Of a stretch of DNA of 64,000 bases, positions 28,663-43,300 are shown piece by piece. The position numbers and the translations under genes are program-made. The first letter of the stretch is position 1. Every line of letters starts with the position of its first letter. Where the stretch lies: contig NC_084886.1 in the NCBI RefSeq assembly GCF_958979055.1, forward strand, positions 12,324,654 to 12,388,653, written 5' to 3'. The notes under the pieces were generated by a model that saw only the letters and a list, made by a program, of their open reading frames with translations, searched no databases and was not told the origin of the DNA. Source of the stretch: Alnus glutinosa (taxonomy: Eukaryota > Streptophyta > Magnoliopsida > Fagales > Betulaceae).

Positions 28663-31600
28663 ATATAGTTGAAGTTTTTGGGTGGGCTCTGTTTGTTTGC
28701 TGAGAATTTTATGGGAAAAGGGAAATAAATTGAGTGCTGATATTTTCTGCCGTTTAGTTCCAAGTGGACAAAGAAGAACCAAATTTATCAAGAAAAAGAA
28801 AAAGAAACAGAAATAAACTCTAGAAATTTAATCTAGGTTTTGAAGTTAATTGGATGGATATTGGACCGAGAAAAGAAAACAAGAAATGTTTTCGCTGATG
28901 AGCTAATTTAGCTCAATTCTTCACTTATCCTAAAAACTTAAACTAATGTAAATTGATGAATTTAATAATTTAATTAATACTTTAACACTCTCTTCATGTG
29001 TAGAAGGGATGAATTTAATTATATAATTAATATTTTAACACTCTTATTCACGTGTATGATCAAACTCCATTTTAATAGGTGAAGCCCAACACATATAAAA
29101 TTTAATTGAAATAGGAGATAAATGATAGAGTCAACGTTCAAACTCATTACCTTTATTTCTGATATCATTTTAATCATTATTCATCCAAATGCTAAATATA
29201 AACTGAAAAAAAAAAAAAACACAAAAGCAAGACAACAAGCGTCGTTTTGCGTTTCAATGTCTTGGAAATCAGAGGAAAAGAAGACGAGATGGAATATGAC
29301 TCCCTAGAGTTTCTATTGTTTGGTTATCAAACAGGAAACAGAAAGTTTAACTATTAAACCTTGTACAATAATATAAGTTGATCGCTTTTTTATTTTTTAT
29401 TTTTTAAATTCATTCTTATGAATCAGATTGCAGAACACAAGACTCGGGTTGTTTTCTTTTTCTTTTTCACGTGGTTCTTGGGAAAAGGACAGATGATTAT
29501 TCATTCACAAGAGAAAATAGCAGAAAATCACTTAAAAGTGTTTAGTTCTAATAAATTCTGATGTGTTATTATAAATCGGCTTCATTTTTCTCAGGAACAT
29601 GTCGGAAGGTTTGAAGTTGATGCTGCAGATTGTAAGACAGTGTATCTCTCAGAGTATGTGATCATTTCTGTTTCAATAGTTAAAGACTTAAAAAATTAAG
29701 TTTTTATTTTTATTTTACTGCTATAAGCTTGATTAATCAAACATAAACAGTTCTTCACTTTTACAGAATCACATTTTAAATATTTGTCCATTTATTTATT
29801 CAAATTGAGTCATACTTATCCCATTCAATGAAGTGATTCCAAATGTAAAACTGGCAATTTGGGACTGATAAAAATTTGACTTTCATACATGCAGGTCATT
29901 TGTACGTGAGATATATGATGGCCAACTGTTCATAAAGTTAAAGAAGGGTTTGGATTTACCTGCCATGGATCCGTGGGTAGGTTATCTTCTTTAATCTTTC
30001 ATGTATAGAGAATATTTGTATTTGTATTTTTTTTTTTTCACTTCCATGCATAGCGCTATCCATTTTTGTCACCTACATGGCTACACTTGATACATTTGGT
30101 GCTTTGAGTTGGTTTACGATCATAATAGTTGTAATTCCCACATTTGTATATTCCTTTTTTCTTTTTCTTTTTTTCTTCTTCTGTTTTTTCCCTACTGTTG
30201 CAACTTTTTATATGCTTTTTAGGGAACAAGCGATCCATATGTGGTCATGCAATTGGATGGACAGGTTGCCAAAAGCAAGGTCAAATGGGGGTATGTTATT
30301 AATGCTTTCATGAATTCTTGGAAAACTAGAAACTGTAGAAAATTCTTCATGGATCATGGCTGTTACTTGCTTAAAAAGCTTTGGTAATGTTGAAATGTTG
30401 TGCATTTGTATCTTTTGTATGTGTGTGATTTTACTGAGATTGCTTCTCACTTAACATAGTATCTAGAGTTTGACTAATTTAAGTTAGACAAATATCTATA
30501 TAATGTTGGAAAATTCCATAGATGTGAGATTTAGAAAGTTAAGGATGATTCACACTTTAGGCTGCTTTGTGCAGAGTGTTGTATTTTTTTTTTTGTTGTT
30601 GATTTATTCTACTTTGATTCCTTTAATATCAGTGATTTCATACTGAAATTAAAGGGAGAGTGGGATTTAGCGGTTATATTCTCTCTTTTATGTGTGTTCA
30701 TTTTTATATCTTTTGAAAACCCTCATTACACCTGATTGTACCTTATAATTCAGAAAAGCTTTCCTTCAATGCTATATGTTTTTAACCTCTCATTTGGTGA
30801 TGTTGAAGGAACTGGAGGAATTTTGAAGCTTGTATAATTACTATATTTTACTCATTTGCTATTGCTTATCAGAATTTTTTGAGGGTGCTTGTGGCTTTGT
30901 AAAATCAACTTGTAGATGGGAGTACATTCTTAACTATTGACAGAAGAATCAAACTAGCTCTTCACATTTGTCACTCCTTTGAAAGTAAGAATATTGTAAT
31001 AGTTAGAGCTTTGAGTTGAAATACATGTTTCATGAGTTGTAACTCATGGGACCTAAAAATCAAATTTAACAGATGTAGGAAAGTTGTGGAAGCTTACTTT
31101 GGATTGAACACTTACTTAAGTTTGATTGTATCTTCAATTACATGATTACAGGACAAAAGAGCCTACATGGAATGAAGACTTCACTTTTAATATCAAGCAG
31201 CCTCCAACAAAACTTCTCCAGGTTTGTATGCATACGCATTGATAATATTATTTTCCCATATAAAATGCACTTGACTACATGTCTAAAGCTCCACCATTTT
31301 ATTTCTTCTTTTTTCTTATATTTTTTTCCCTTTCTTTTTAGCTATTGTCTTAAAACATGTGAAAATTAGAGGTGACAGACTAAGCACTCAAAAGAAGTGT
31401 AGTGTTTCTTTCTTTTAAGTGGAATCATCAAAGATTCTTCGTAAAGAGTAACAGTTCTTCATTTTTTAAGCCATTCTCTTGAAAAATAATGACATGATTA
31501 CAGCAATTGATCATATAGGAACAAAATCTGAAGATTTTCCTTTATAAAAAATGATAGAAAACATGTCTTCTTTTAGCATTTCTTAATAATTGAATTGTTT

Positions 31601-34600
31601 TACATAATTCCTGTTTTTTCCTGATGAAAATCTCCCATATCATCCTTAATTTGATGCAATTGAGTTATTCATTTCATGCCATTGAGTTATTTTGTTTAAG
31701 TTCATCTCTGAATCTTCAGAGGGATGCAAGAAATGCCTTTCAGTATTTGTTATCCTCAGACAAAAGTTTTCGTGTTTATTCAGTGACCCATTCTTCATGT
31801 GTTCCCTAATAAAGCTTAAAACTAAGTTTCTATTTCATCTCTAGAAAATACTGTTTCAAAACTCAAAATTCTAGTGCTGCACCATTGTTTTTCCTGTGAA
31901 ACCTATCAGATAATTTAAATGCCTTTCAGAATACTAATCTTGCAAACCGGGTTTGGCCTCTATTCAAAAGTAATTTACTAAATCACTTCTATTTTCTTGA
32001 ACAAACACTGTTAGACCAACTGATTTGGCTAATGGCTGTCCCTATTATATAGCTTAGTAGAGCATTTTTTTTTTTTTCAAAAAATTTTGTTTAAAATGTT
32101 GGGTTAAATTATCTTGTCTGAATGTAATTTCCTCTTATCAGATTAGCATTATTTGTATGCATGTGTCTCTTGTACTAAGTTCTATATTGTTCACATAATA
32201 TTAAGAAGTTTCAAGCTTAAACAGAGCAACTATTCTTGAGAAGTCATCTTTGAACAGAGACTTATGAGCCTGTTCATTACATCTGATCTCCAATATTTCA
32301 TAACATCAAGAATGGGGGTCTTAATATCAGCTTCACTGCTCGCTTTATCTGCGTATGGGATGGTCAAACTAGAGGATCCTGCTTGGATGAAGTAATTTAT
32401 AAGGTGCTGTAGAATTAAAATAGGAACTGCAAAATTGAGGAGGCAGAATTTTAGAAATAAAATTTTGAGGAGACAGTAATCAATGAATTTTGCTGCATTT
32501 GATCATATGAGTTACCTCTACCCATTACTTGTGTAAACAGCATCGATCTTTCTTTCTTTCTTTTCCTTTTTTTTTTTTTTTTTCCCACCTATTAATAGTT
32601 GCTAGCTTCATCCCATACTGTTTCTCCACTATTCCCCTTTGGAATGTCCTAAAATGTTGTCCACTTTGAAAATTTACTGAACACAATTCTACTTTTACCG
32701 ATTATTTTGAAACCTAAATACTCGTTTCTATTTGCTTTAATTGAGTTCAAATTAAGGAGGGTAATTTTGGTAATCAATAACTTTTTTATTTTGAAGACTA
32801 TGTATTAAGTAATGTCCCGTTAAAGAGTTGGATTTTCAAAGGTAGAAAAATAACTTGGGACAGGAGTACGTCTATGAATTAAAAATCTGCAATTTTGTAA
32901 CTGTAATAATCACCATCATTATCATTATCATATTGTGGTTCTTGTTAGAGTAATATTTGATAAATCACCTTATAAATTTGATGAATACATGCGCAGGGAA
33001 ACTATGTCATGTGTACATGAGTTATAAGTTTAGCCCTTGATTAAGTAGTCAAAGAATGTATTTTATGATTATATTGTTGTTGAAGTTTACTTGTGAAGTT
33101 ACTTCACAACTTTGCTTCTTGCTTTCTAACTTCTGGTGTTAAAACTTTAGGTTGCAGCTTGGGATGCAAACCTTGTAACTCCACATAAGCGCATGGGTAA
33201 TGCGGGCATTAGTCTGGATTGCCTCTGTGATGGTGAGAATCTAACCAAACACTGACTGGCATGTGTTGATGGTTAGAGCTAATATATTGTCAATCTCGCC
33301 CTATTGTTTTAAGTAATTTTGGATTTGTGCGTCCCAATATTTAGCAAATGTGTTATGTTCCTTATTGTAGTTCTGTAGGCACTTAAACAGCCAATTAAAA
33401 AATTGGGAAAATTTTACTTAACCCTTCAACTTTCATCGCTTTTGCAATCACTCCCCCCAAAGTTAAAAAACTCTCAATTTAGTGTAACAAACTTTTAAAA
33501 ATAAAAGTTTGGGGTAGTTTTTAAAAATAAAGTCGGTGCATGCGCCACCGACTGTAGTTTTTTCTTTTTCTTTCGTATTTGGGGTTTGATTTGTATTTTG
33601 GGTTTGCTTATCAGATGTAATTTGGGCTTTTTTGTATTTTTGGGTTTGTATTTCTGTTGGGTTTGAGTGCTTTTGGGCAGATTTGGGTGATTGTTGGGGG
33701 GCTTTTTTGGTTTTTTGGGTTTCTTGTGGTTCTGGGTGTTGTGGGTGCTGCTTGCGGGTTTTAGGGTTGGTCTTTATGGGTTTGGTTGGGTTTTTCTTTT
33801 TATGGGTTAGCTTTGGCTGTTCCTGTGTATACTCTCGGTATACTTAGGGGTGCCTTACGCTCATATATAAACTTTTCTTACTTATCAAAAAAAAAAAAAA
33901 AGAAAAAGAAAAATAAAAACTACAATGTCACCCCTCCGTTAAGATTTTTTGTTGAATCCAAAATATCCTAATGGAGGCCTTTGAAATTCCCAAAATACCC
34001 GTCTTTTTATCTTAAAAATTTTATTTTTATAGGAAGAAATCACCAGACCCACCTTGTGACCCGTGGGTCACCCCCAAACTCAGCCATGGGTCACCATTGG
34101 GTCAAGTTAGACTCACAGTGTTTTTTTTTTTTCTTTTTTCTTTTTTCTTTTAATTAAGATAATTTTGTAATTTTACTAGGGTATTAAGGTCATTTCACCT
34201 ATTTGCCATCTGATTTAACCCCAAACCCTAACGGGAGGGGTGACATTGCAAACTTTTTAAAGTTTGATACACTAAATTGAAAGTTTTTTATTTTTTTAGG
34301 ATGATTGCAAAAGTGATGAAAGTTTAGAGGGGTTAAATGAAGTTTCTCCTAAAAAATATTATAGATATTTACACTTTCTTTTTTAGATGATTCAGATTTT
34401 TTTTCGAAAATTGTTGTACAATTGAAAAATGTTGTAGATATTTACACCCTTTTTTTTTTATTTTTTTTTTTATTTTCCTTTTGTTATGAAAACAAAACTA
34501 CTTGATTTCTTTGATAACAAGCTTACCAATGTTCAGCAAGTTAGTTGGATGCAAGGCTGCAAAATTTTCTTCTAATACGATCTAATAACAAACATGTCCT

Positions 34601-37284
34601 TTGCTAGGCAATTCGCATGAAATAATAGTGGAGTTGGAAGGAATTGGTGGTGGTGGAAAGATACAGCTGGAGGTAAGTTTCTATGGTACACAAGAAAATT
34701 GACAGTAAGTTAGCAGTTCTAGGGGCCAAAAGGACTTTGAAATAACCCTTTCTTTTCTTTTTATTTATTTTTTATTTTTTATTTTTATTATTTTTTTAAT
34801 TTTTAATTTTTTAATTTTTTAATATATAATAACTAAATCAATCTTATTGAAAGCGCAAACAAGTTTCGAATACCTTTCTTATTGTTGGGAGAATGCAAAC
34901 TTAGTTTGATCTGGATCCATACTACAAAAAAACAAAAAAAGAAAAAAAGAAAAAAAAAAAGAAAAAAGAAAAAAGAAAAAAAAAAGAAGAAGTTGAAGAA
35001 GTTCTTATAAACCTAAAATATTTGGTTATATTTGGATGACATAGTGCCTTTTGACTTGCAATGCAAAAGACATACTGTTGGTTTGATATACATGCCATGT
35101 CAATTAGATGTTATTCTAGTCTTAACAGAGAAAATTGACTGCTATCAGATTTGATATGCATCAAGATCTCTTGGAACAAACAGGCTTGTTCATTCCTTAC
35201 AAGTTCTTTCACTCATTGGATGACTGCAAGAGGTGTTGGGGTGTAACATAGGTAAACTACCTATGTCTTTACTTGGAATCCTGTAGGGTTGCTGTTTAAC
35301 ACAAAGGGCGTGGAGTGCTGCTATTTGAAGGTGGAGAAGAGATTAGCAAGGTGAAAAGAATTGTATCTTTCAAGAGGTGGGAGAGTGACACTGATCAAAA
35401 GCACTCTGCCCAGTATCCTTACTTATTTCCTGTCTCTTTTTAATATTCCTGTTTTAGCAGCCAAGACTTTGTAGAAGTTACAAAAGGGATTTCTTGTTGG
35501 AGGCATTTGGGATGAATTTAAATATCATCTAGTTGATTAGAATGTGATATGGTCTCAGATAAAGACTGTTGGATTGGCTATTCACAAACTGAAACCCTTT
35601 AACCAAGCATTGCTAGGGAAATGGTTTGGAGGTGGGTCACAATTGTGAAATATGGGAAAATCTGGGGTGAGTGGACTTTGGAAGAGGTAAGAGGACCCTG
35701 TATGAGTTTGTGGGAGAACATCAGGAGTGGTGGGAACTATTTTCTTGATTTGTTTGTTTCAAGATAGGGGGTGGTAGGAGGGTTCAATTCTGATACGATA
35801 GTTGCTGTGTTTATGCTGCATTGGAGGATAGATTTCCAGACTTATTCTTGATTGTTGTGGATGAGTAAGGTTCAGTTGAATCTGCAATTAGGAATGTTTT
35901 GGTGATATAAAACGTTGGAATATTTGATTCATGAGATCTTTGCAGGATTGGGAATAAGGAGGCAGTTGACTCTTTTTTGGTTATTATATTATAATCTTTG
36001 GTGACGGTGAAGATAGAATGTGTTGGAGGTCTTCTAAGAAAGGAACTGTTGTGGTTCATTTATTCTATGCTCTTATAGAAACTCCAGAGGTCAGATTTCC
36101 ATGGAGGAATATTTGGGTGCAGAAGTTCCTTGCACATTTTTTGGATGAGCAGCTTCCTGCCTGGGGCAAGATTTTGACAATTGATAATCTGATAAAAAAG
36201 TGGAACAGTATTGTGGATAGATATTATATGTGCAAGAATTGTGGCAAAATTGTAGACCGCCTCCTACATTGGGTCATGGGAAGAGAATTTTGGTCTTTAG
36301 CTTCGTCTTGTTTTGGGTGCATTGGATGATGCCTCAGGGCTGCGCTTGAAGTGTTTGCAAGTTAGAAAGATAGATTTAGTTGTTTTGACTGCAGTGAGAT
36401 TTTGGGGGCTATTCTTCCTCTTTGTATTATGTGGATAACTTGGAGGGAAAGGAATAACCTTACTCTTAACGATGTAGAGCTGAATGGACATTCGCTGAAA
36501 GCTATTTTCCTATGCTTATTGTTCAGTTGGCTGTGTTCTTTGGGCTGTATGTATTGTGATTTTTTCTGCCACGGGGTTCAAATTTTTGGAACCGAGCTGT
36601 ACGGGGCGGCTTGTGGAAATGGGTTTTTCAATACCCGCAAACCAAACCCGCCCCACCCTGAGAAGAAAAAGTAGTATATATTATATATTCATCTTTTTCC
36701 CCGAAGTGCCAAACCCTAACCTAATCATAACTTTGTCATGGATCTCAGTAGAAGGATTCACCGGTTATAGAGTGAAAACTCAAAAGAGATCCGTTGGAAG
36801 AGAAGAAGAAGAAAGTAAAGAAGATGTAGGGTTTTTTTTTTTGGTAAATAAAGATGCAGACTTTTGTTCTTTTAGTGAGTAAAAAGATGCAGACTTTGAC
36901 AAGAGTGTAAACTAGAGTCCAGAGCTATCACATGGCTCGAAGCTTGGAAGATGCGTGCATTGGGCAACTAGCAGACTGATTAGTGGGAGCTAGCTGGCAT
37001 GTTGACTGAGGCTTTGCAAGTAGAAGAATCGAGATAACTGGCTATGTGGCAGTCAGTTATTGGTGCAAGGTTGTAAATAGGAAGGGTAAAACTCGCCCAA
37101 CCCAATGTACCTACCCACCTCGCAAAAAACCCTAGACATATATATTAATCTTTTTAGTTTTTTTTCCCCCTAATAAACCCAAGTCCTAAACTCTTCAGAT
37201 GCGGTGCATATCCCCCAGAAACCTTCACTCTTCTTCTTTGCTCTTCAACCTCCACACTCCAGCTTGTCGTTGAGCCTTACTTAG

Positions 37285-37353
<69 letters not shown>

Positions 37354-40300
37354 CAATTGGCACAAGGACAGAAGACATGAAGAAGAAGACTCCATTCTTA
37401 GCTCCACAACTTGCAAAAAAAAAAAATGTAAAAAATGTTTTTACGTAATACTTCTCCGGCCTCCATGTTACTAATATAGTACTCTCTCTCTCACACACAC
37501 ACTTCCCAATCTGCATTTGTATAGGTTTCTATTTTCAAGTGATAATGTTGGAAAAACAATAGTCTCTTACCTGGTGAGGATGTCAAGTAGCAAAGAATCC
37601 GGTATATTACTTCCATATGAGACTGACATGATGGATGCATAAATTGACTTACCACACTCAAAACATGCAATGTTGGGATGGGTGTGAGACAAATAAAGCA
37701 ACTTGCCAACCAAACGCTGATATCTAATGTAGTCCACTGGAGGACTTTCACTACTTTTACCAAACTTATCATTCACCTCTATTGGATTATCAATAGCTTT
37801 ACATTTGATCATCTTTGTTTCCTTGAGAGGATCAAGGATATATTCCCGTTAGGAGATAAATATACCATGTTTCGACCTCGCTACTTCAATGCTCAGAAAA
37901 TACTTCAACATGCCCAAGTCTTTCATTTCAAATTCATTTAGAAGACAATTTTTTAAGTTTCGTATCTCCTTATCATCATTTCCTGTCACTACAATATCAT
38001 CCACATACACAATAAGAGCTGTACCTCTCCTCGAGAAGAATGTTTGATAAGACATGTATGATTAGCTTGACTTTGTTTGTAATCAAATCTCTGCATAGCT
38101 CGGAAAAAAGATCCAATCATGCTCTCAAAGATTGTTTCATACTAAACAATGCCTTTTGCAATTTGCACACTTTACCCATAGAAAAGAACATTCAAGCCTA
38201 GGAGGAACTTCCATATAGACTTCTTCTAGATTGCCATGAAGAAATGTATTTTTCATGTCGAATTGAGACAACGGCCAATACAAATTTGCTGCCACCAAAA
38301 GTAGGATTCGAATTGAGTTCATCTTTGCTATCGGAGCAAATGTCTCCTCATAGTCAATTCCGTAGATTTGTGTAAAGCCTTTTGCAACCAATTTGACCTT
38401 GTAACATTCCATAGAACTATCCGACCTCATGCAACAGTAAGGCATCACCCCAGTTGAAATAGTATACAATAGAGAAAAGAAAAGAAGACAAATAGAGAAA
38501 ATGGTCTGAGAAGAGAATGCCAGAATTAGGGTTCTCCTCCTGCTCATGTTTTATTTATAGTTGCCATATATTTTAAAAATACATAAACCCCCCAAAATAA
38601 TAATAATAAAACAACATTACATAAACACATCAATAGTAGCTTTTTAGATTGTTAGAAGGTGCTTGTGGATAGCGCATTGTATATCCTCGGCACGTTTCTC
38701 TATATTGGTAAATGACACCCTTTCTGGTTTTTTCAGCAGTTCTCGTGGACTTAGACAGGGTGATCCTCTGTCGCCTCTCTTATTTGTCATTTGTGATGGA
38801 AGCCCTTTGCAAGATGCTCGTTGTTTCTATTAGCCGGGGCTTTCTTTCAGGGTTCTCAGTGTGTTCTGGTAGCAACAGGGTGTTTGATATTTCCCATTTG
38901 TTGTTTGCAGACGATACTTTAATCTTCTGCGGGGCTAATCCCGATCATCTCCGTTTTCTTCGGGTTTTATTTTTGTCATTTGAAGTTGTTTCGGGTTTAA
39001 AGATCAATATCGCCAAGTCAGTATTGGTTCCTGTGGGAGATGTGGATAATATGGATGAATTGGCTGGCATCATGGGTTGTGGTGTCTCCTCTCTACCTTT
39101 AAAGTATCTCGGTCTTCCGTTGGGGGCCCCTTTTAAGGCTAAATCCATTTGGGATGATGTAGTTGGTAAGATTGAAAGACGGCTAGCTAGTTGGAAGCGT
39201 ATGTATCTGTCTAAGGGCGGTAGAGTTACTCTTATAAAGAGTACTTTATCTAACCTACCCACATACTTCCTTTCTTTGTTCCCTATTTCATCTAGTGTTG
39301 CCAGTCGTATAGAGAAGTTGCATCGAGATTTTTTGTGGGGAGGTCTAGGTGAAGAATTGAAATATCACCTGGTTAGCTGGTCCACAGCTTGTTCCCCTAT
39401 TTCAGTAGGTGGTTTGGGCATCAGGAATCTGAGGATCTTCAATCAGGCTTTGTTAGGGAAGTGGTTATGGTGTTTTGTGCATGAGAGAGAGGCTCTGTGG
39501 AGATCAGTTGTGGATGCAAAGTATGGTTCTACGTGGGCTGGATGGTGTTCCTTAGACCCCCATGGATCTCACGGAGTGGGGCTTTGGAAGAACATTAGGA
39601 AGGGGTGGAGTCTGTTTAGTGGCCATACCAGATTTATTTTGGGCAATGGATCCAGGATCAGATTCTGGGATGATGTGTGATGCGGAGAGATGCCCCTCAA
39701 GGAAGCCTTCCCAGGCTTGTATGACATAGCTTGTGACAAGAATTCGTTCATGGCATCTCATTTGATTCTGGAGAGCGAATCTTTTCTGTGGGATGTCAGA
39801 TTTATTCGAGCGGTACACGATTGGGAGGTGGACGTCTTGACTTCTTTCTTTACCTTATTGTATTCCATCAGTCTAGATTGTGATGGGGAAGACAAGCTTT
39901 GGTGGTCTCCTTCTCACAAAGGTAAGTTTGATGTTAGATCTTTCTATAAGGCTCTTGCCTTTAAGGAGACAAGTTTTTTTCCTTGGAAAAGTATTTGGTG
40001 TACTAAAGTTCCCTTGAAAGTGGCATTTTTCGCTTGGGCGGCAGTGTTAGGGAAGATCCTTACTTTGGACAATCTTAGAAAGATGCAAGTTATTGTGATT
40101 GATAGATGTTGTATGTGCAAAAAGAATGAGGAGTATGTGGATCCTCTTCTTCTTTATTGTGATGCCGCTTGCGCTCTTTGGAATGCCATCTTTAGCCGTT
40201 TCAGTCTTTCTTGGGTTATGCCTCGTCAGGTGGTTGATCTTTTCACTTGCTGGTGGACAGGAGGTCGCACTCGGAGTGCGGTTGTGTGAAAGATGGTTCA

Positions 40301-43300
40301 TTGTTGCCTTATATGGTGCCTGTGGTGGGAATGCAATGATAGATAGTTCGATGACAAAGAAAGAGCCATTGAGGAGCTCATTTCTTTTTCTTTTATTCTT
40401 TGTACTCTTGGACGGCTGCGTTCCTCACCCCCTTAGTGATTAATTTTAATGATTTTCTTGTCTTGTTCTCTTCTTCTTCTTAGTGGCCGTTCTTGTATAC
40501 TACCTGTGTACTTGATCGCTTTTTGCGTTTTAAAGAAATTTTTCTTACTTATAAAAAAAAAGATTGTTAGAAGGAAAAAGAAATGTAAAGGTAATAGAAG
40601 CAGGAGTAAAGTTGCCACAGGTTCAGTATATTGTTTTCTCCTTGTGTAGGGGGGTGGAATAAATTGAGTTTTAAGAGCAAAGTGGTTTGATTCTTTATGC
40701 ATTTTTGGAACTTCTTCAAGCTCAGTCTTATCAAAAAAATTATTTTAGGTACCATATAATTAAATGCTGAATGAGGTTCTTCTTCATTGATCTTACTCTT
40801 AAGCCTTCATCTACTGTTTTTGTGACTCTGTAAGCTTTATTTAATATTTCTCTAGCTTATCCTTGCTAATGGTGAGGTTTCAGGTTAAGTACAAAACTTT
40901 CGATGAAATTGATGAGGATAAAAAATGGTGGAGGGTCCCTTTTGTTCTGGAATTTCTTCGGAAACATGGTTTTGAGTCTGCTCTGAAAATGGTTGTGGGC
41001 TCTGAGTCTGTACAAGCACGTCAGTTCGTAAAATATGCTTTTGGGCAGTTAAAGGCATTCAATGATGCAAAGCTTTGGAAGGGTCAGTTTTCAAATGTTG
41101 ACAAGTATGACACAGGAGGACTGGAGAAATTGAATGATTCTATTGTGTCAGACATGACTTCACAAAAGGATAAAGATTCACAAGCCACTTTTAATGGCAT
41201 GGGCTACAACAAAGAGAGCAAATTAGAGGATTTTCTTGCAGATAATGGTGGTATGGAGAATGGAGATGCCTTTGAACCAGTGACACCAGTTGGAGATTCA
41301 GTGCGTTCAGATAAACTTTTTTGGAGGGACTTTGCTGATGTTATCAATCAAAATGTTGTTCAGAAACTTGGTCTCTCTGTTCCCGAGAAACTAAAGTGGG
41401 ACGGATTTGACTTATTAAATAGCATTGGCTTACAGTCACAAAAAATTGCAGAAGCAGGTTATATTGAATCAGGGCTTGCAACTTCAGAAGGTCCAGATAG
41501 CGAGATTGACAAAAAAATTGACTCACTTGGCATTAGCACAATTCAATCTTCAATACCAGATATTAAAAAATTAACACAGGATATAATGAGGCAAACTGAT
41601 TCTGTTTTAGGAGCATTAATGCTTCTTAATGCAACAGTTTCTCAATTAAAGAAAGGTGGACGGCCTGTAGGAAAGAGTGAAACAAAAGAAGACGCTTTTA
41701 CCAAACTGGAAGATAATAATGAAGTAGGATATTCCGAAAGTAAGACTCTTTCCAGCTCAAGGAATGGGTCAGTGGTGGATGAAAAGAGAGCTGAGGAGAT
41801 GAAAGCACTTTTTTTAACTGCAGAAAGCGCCATGGAAGCTTGGGCGATGCTTGCCACTTCACTGGGCCATCCTAGTTTTATTAAGTCTGAGTTTGAGAAA
41901 ATATGTTTCTTAGACAATGCATCCACAGACACACAGGTGAGCTTTTATTCCTCAGCAGGGAGTTCACTTTTTCTTGTTATATTTCTCTGAACTCAATAGA
42001 ATGGAATATGTTACCTCAACCCTAATAAGTGGTGAAATTTCATCATTTGAATTTAAGAAATGTATTCTGTCAATCGCTAAAATAGAGGGGGCTGCAGGTT
42101 GCTATTTGGCGTGATTCTGCTAGGAGAAGATTAGTAGTCGCTTTCAGAGGAACAGAACAAGTAGGTTATATCCCGTAGTTCTCCTCAGTGAAGTTGGGTT
42201 ATTTGGCTCTCAGTTCAAATTGCTCATTTACTTATTTTTTTCAGGCACGATGGAAGGACTTGAGAACTGATCTGATGCTTGTTCCTGCTGGGTAATATAT
42301 TATCTACCCAGGCTACAACTTGTTAAGTGGTTTGTTAATATTTTTATTCCTTTTAAGAGACTTTTTCTGTCAATGTATCTAGTTTTATTGTCTGCAGTTC
42401 TTGAAAACAATGCCCTTACTAATTTGGTGGATGTGGGCTGCAATTGAGAGATTGCCCATCACCAGCATGAATTGCGATTTTGTCACTAGCTGAATAATAC
42501 TTTGTTATATTTAGAGAAGAAATGTTGTGCTTATGCCTACCAGAATTATCTTCTTCTTCTTCTTCTTCTTTCTTTCTCATTTTTTTTTTTGTTTTTTTTG
42601 TTGTTGTTGAGATAATTCCATTAAAAGTACCACTTATTCTATATGCTTTCTTATGCTGATTCTTATTTCACATATGCAGGCTAAATCCTGAAAGGATAGG
42701 TGGAGACTTCAAGCAAGAAATTCAAGTATGTAAATGAATGGTAGATTGAATTGTGTTAAGTATTCATGAGATGCACCAAGTGTTAACGACTGTTGTTTAC
42801 TTTAGTATAAGTGAAGGTGGTTTAATTATTTCAGGTTCACAGTGGTTTTCTAAGTGCATATGATTCGGTCAGGACAAGGATAATTTCTCTAATTAAACTT
42901 GCAATTGGTTGTATGTAAGTTGTTCTCTTGTTCAACTTTATTATGATCGTAAAGCTAACATCTTAATGTTGCATGAGAGAAATATGTTAGATGGTTATAT
43001 TGTAAAAATTTGATAGGTTACTCAACTTCACATTTGTCAGAAATTTTCTCTTGAGGTTTCATTTACATGACATTTTTGACATACTTCAATTGTTTTAAAG
43101 CAATGGGATGCTTCTAGTAGCTTCTGATCTAATGTAAGCCATAATTTCTTGGATATTAGAAGAATGTTATATTTAGAACAATATGTGTGTTTTTTATTAA
43201 TATTTTCCCCAAATTTTTTGTGGTTTGAACATGTAGCTCTTAGCTTGATCACCATCTTCAACTACTATTACTGACAACTGAGAGCTAACTATTGCCTGGC

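Noticed and set aside
36580..36882. Open frames of about 100 codons between LINE and copia remnants in HIL1 intron 7
   Set aside because: No homology recognised and flanked by transposon debris within an intron.
37277..37416. Minus-strand Arg/Glu repeat peptide
   Set aside because: It is the translation of the (CT)n microsatellite.
40863..40883. ATG at 40863 as the start of a separate gene covering exon 8
   Set aside because: The 21 bases before 40884 are intron ending in a good acceptor (TTTCAG); exon 8 joins in frame to the C2-domain exons upstream.
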